DNA of 35,810 bases from an uncultured Bacteroidota bacterium. Its GTDB lineage: Bacteria > Bacteroidota > Bacteroidia > Chitinophagales > Chitinophagaceae. A model generated the notes under the pieces. The model saw nothing but the letters and a program-made list of their open reading frames with translations. It searched no databases and was not told the origin of the DNA. Shown here one piece after another: positions 33,850 to 35,810 of the stretch. Both the position numbers and the translations under genes were made by a program. Every line of letters starts with the position of its first letter. Positions within the stretch are counted from its first letter, which is position 1. The DNA lies in contig CAMLGR010000031.1 of NCBI GenBank assembly GCA_946479615.1, forward strand, positions 1 through 35,810, in the 5' to 3' direction.

Positions 33850-35810
33850 TTAAAATACCACTTGTACACCCAACATAAAGGTTCTTGGCTTGGGATAAGA
33901 ACCAAAGTCGAAACCAGGATTAAGCACACCGGATGTAAAATCAGGATTGTATCCCTGGTATTTCTGGAAAGAATATAAGTTCTGTACAGTCGCATACACT
34001 CTTACCCTTGCCAGTCCTTTAATCAGGTTATCACGCAATGTATATCCAACAGAAACAGTACTGATGCGGAGATAAGTACCGCTTTGTAACCATCCCGGGC
34101 GATTGGAATCCTTGAAATTATTTACATCGGCGTCATTCAGACGTGGGATATCCGTATTGGTATTGGTGGGCGTCCACCTGTTCAGCATATCGGTACTATA
34201 ATTAAGCGCACCGGCGGAATGATGAAGATCGCGGTACATCCGGCTGTTGATTAAAAATTTGGCGCTGCCTGATGCAAAAAGGGAGAAATCAAATTTTTTG
34301 TATGCGCCTGAAAAACCAAGACCATAATTGTATTTGGGAATGCCACTACCCAGTGCTACACGGTCATACGCTTCATCTACTACTCCATCAGGTTTACCCA
34401 ACGGACCACTGATATCTGCATATTTTACATCACCGGGTTTGAGTACCGCACCGAATTGTGTAGCATGTGCATCAATTTCTGCCTGGTTCTGGAAAATACC
34501 TTCATAAACAAAACCATAATGTTCACCGATCTCGCTGCCGACCACTGTTCTCGCTCCTACCCCATTGATCGGATCATCACTTCCCAATGCCAGCACTTTG
34601 TTTTTCACCGTAGAAAGATTGGCAGTAATATCGAATGTAAATGCTCCTTTGTTCTTATGATAGATCGCGGTGAATTCAACACCTGAATTTTTAACCGTAC
34701 CTGCATTCACAGTTGGTGTAAGGTTCTCGAAGCCAGAACTGGCGGGGATTGGGATACCCACCAGGATACCCGTACTTTTTGCATTGTAATATTCTGCGGA
34801 GAAATCGAGGTGCCCGTTTATGAATGTACCATCAAAGCCGGCATTGGTAATTGTTTTTTCTTCCCACTCGATAAATGGTGAAGCAACAATGGTCTGCAAA
34901 CCACCTACTACCCTCGTACCGCCAAATGTGTATACAACGCCCGAGTTGATAACGCCCTGGAACTGGTAGTCGCCAATTTCCTGGTTACCTAATTTACCAT
35001 AGCTCGCTCTTATTTTAAGTGAAGAAGCTATCGAAGGAGATACGTTCCAGAATTTTTCATTACTGATCCTCCAGCCTACCGAAGCCGAGGGAAAATTACC
35101 ATAGCGGCTACTCGGTGCAAACCGGGAAGATCCATCACGGCGGATCGTAGCAGATACCAGGTACCTGTCATCATAAGAATAGTTGACCCTGCCGAAATAA
35201 GACGATAATGTATTTTCAAATTCAGATCCTTTGGAAGATTTGGAAGCGCCGTTATCGATGACCGGGTAATACGGCATGGTAAATCCTTCCGAACTGCTTT
35301 CCCTTAATAATACATTCCCCTGCCTGTAAGATTGTCCCAATAATGCCTGCACGGAATGTTTACCAAATGATTTATCATAGTTCAATGTGTTTTCGATAGA
35401 CGCATTGGTATATACTCTTGAATTATCTTTTAAGCGGGCAATATCCTGGCTGAAGAATTTTCCGAGGAAGAAAGCCGGCTGCCAGATATAGTCCCTTACC
35501 ATTGTTTTATCATATCCCAGGCTTGTTCTGAACCGGAGATTATGCCCATTGGTCTTTAATAAATGAAGTTCGCCGTAAACATTACCAAAGATCCTGTCCA
35601 CATCGACATAGTTGGTAAGAATACTGTTGATACCAATTCCGTTCAATGAATTGGCGCCATTGAATTCAGAATTGGATCCGCCAAAACCACCCAGGTTAGC
35701 GGGGTCATATACCGGCATGGTAGGAATCGCCACAACCAGTGAACCGATCAGTGGCGGAATACCTCCCAGGAGGATATCATCACGGAATGTCAGCGAATTT
35801 TCATGCGAAT
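33850..35810 (-). CDS. SusC/RagA-family TonB-dependent transporter, N-terminus beyond the window
   Basis: The frame is open to the end of the window (653 codons); the GTG at 35733 is only an internal codon. What is present is the beta-barrel, with SATIRRDGSSRFAPSSRYGNFPSASVGWR, IRASYGKLGNQEIG, YGFVYEGIFQNQAEIDA and the end RTFMLGVQVVF with terminal Phe. The signal peptide, CarboxypepD-regulatory domain and plug lie outside. It imports oligosaccharides across the outer membrane and heads the arabinan operon. Confidence 0.94.
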   Translation of the reverse strand, partial: SHENSLTFRDDILLGGIPPLIGSLVVAIPTMPVYDPANLGGFGGSNSEFNGANSLNGIGINSILTNYVDVDRIFGNVYGELHLLKTNGHNLRFRTSLGYDKTMVRDYIWQPAFFLGKFFSQDIARLKDNSRVYTNASIENTLNYDKSFGKHSVQALLGQSYRQGNVLLRESSSEGFTMPYYPVIDNGASKSSKGSEFENTLSSYFGRVNYSYDDRYLVSATIRRDGSSRFAPSSRYGNFPSASVGWRISNEKFWNVSPSIASSLKIRASYGKLGNQEIGDYQFQGVINSGVVYTFGGTRVVGGLQTIVASPFIEWEEKTITNAGFDGTFINGHLDFSAEYYNAKSTGILVGIPIPASSGFENLTPTVNAGTVKNSGVEFTAIYHKNKGAFTFDITANLSTVKNKVLALGSDDPINGVGARTVVGSEIGEHYGFVYEGIFQNQAEIDAHATQFGAVLKPGDVKYADISGPLGKPDGVVDEAYDRVALGSGIPKYNYGLGFSGAYKKFDFSLFASGSAKFLINSRMYRDLHHSAGALNYSTDMLNRWTPTNTNTDIPRLNDADVNNFKDSNRPGWLQSGTYLRISTVSVGYTLRDNLIKGLARVRVYATVQNLYSFQKYQGYNPDFTSGVLNPGFDFGSYPKPRTFMLGVQVVF

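Noticed and set aside
35731..35733. GTG as start of the second SusC
   Set aside because: The frame continues without a stop to the window edge, and a SusC protein needs a signal peptide, regulatory domain and plug before this point.

Overview
The window looks like chromosomal DNA of a Bacteroidota bacterium, most likely Chitinophagaceae (Chitinophaga/Niastella type). The reasons are two SusC/SusD pairs, many secreted glycosidases with Bacteroidota-style signal peptides and lipoboxes, a membrane-anchored triple-tyrosine/LuxR regulator, and promoter boxes of the TAnnTTTG type. The genus call is inference from gene content; no rRNA or other marker gene is present.

Layout. 1-88: 3' end of tRNA-Glu(UUC) and its terminator. 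222-1407 (minus): a decayed zeta-toxin-like ATPase with an intact small partner gene, and another small gene of a toxin-antitoxin-like type. 1435-2831: a DoxX-family membrane protein (minus) and an alpha/beta hydrolase (plus), divergent. 2836-7204 (minus): a tight three-gene operon of a 794-aa exported protein with a barrel-like C-terminus, a lipoprotein with three prealbumin-like domains and an M43-type metallopeptidase lipoprotein. 7596-12390 (minus): an operon of two GH30 enzymes and a GH5 enzyme with a C-terminal CBM6-like domain, probably a beta-glucan (possibly beta-1,6-glucan) set. 12728-16883 (minus): a membrane-spanning transcription regulator downstream of a seven-heme cytochrome c. 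17329-22049 (minus): first SusC/SusD pair. 22050-23142: a gene-poor stretch that holds a 51-aa gene with its own terminator and a decayed second copy of it. 23143-24192 (minus): a CE1-like secreted esterase. 24473-27460 (plus): a 560-aa membrane protein, a DoxX-like protein with a promoter and three phased direct repeats, and two small proteins. 27565-35810 (minus): an arabinan utilization locus, in transcription order SusC (cut by the window edge), SusD, GH43, GH51, GH43.

How it fits together. The right-hand locus is a coherent arabinan system: outer-membrane capture and import by SusC/SusD, surface endo-arabinanase (GH43 lipoprotein), then arabinofuranosidase (GH51) and a second GH43 arabinanase. 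The left-hand glycosidase set suggests fungal or plant beta-glucan, with the SusC/SusD pair at 17329-22049 and the regulator at 12728-15733 as plausible partners, although these are separate transcription units. The CE1-like esterase between the loci could remove ester groups from either glycan.

Odd points are the unrecognised three-gene protease operon, a seven-heme cytochrome whose membrane-targeting segment has no normal start codon and abuts an inverted-repeat element, the 51-aa gene family, and a helically phased direct-repeat array resembling a LytTR-type operator. I do not see a clearly demonstrable new system; the three-gene operon is the best candidate. No CRISPR, transposase or rRNA gene was seen.
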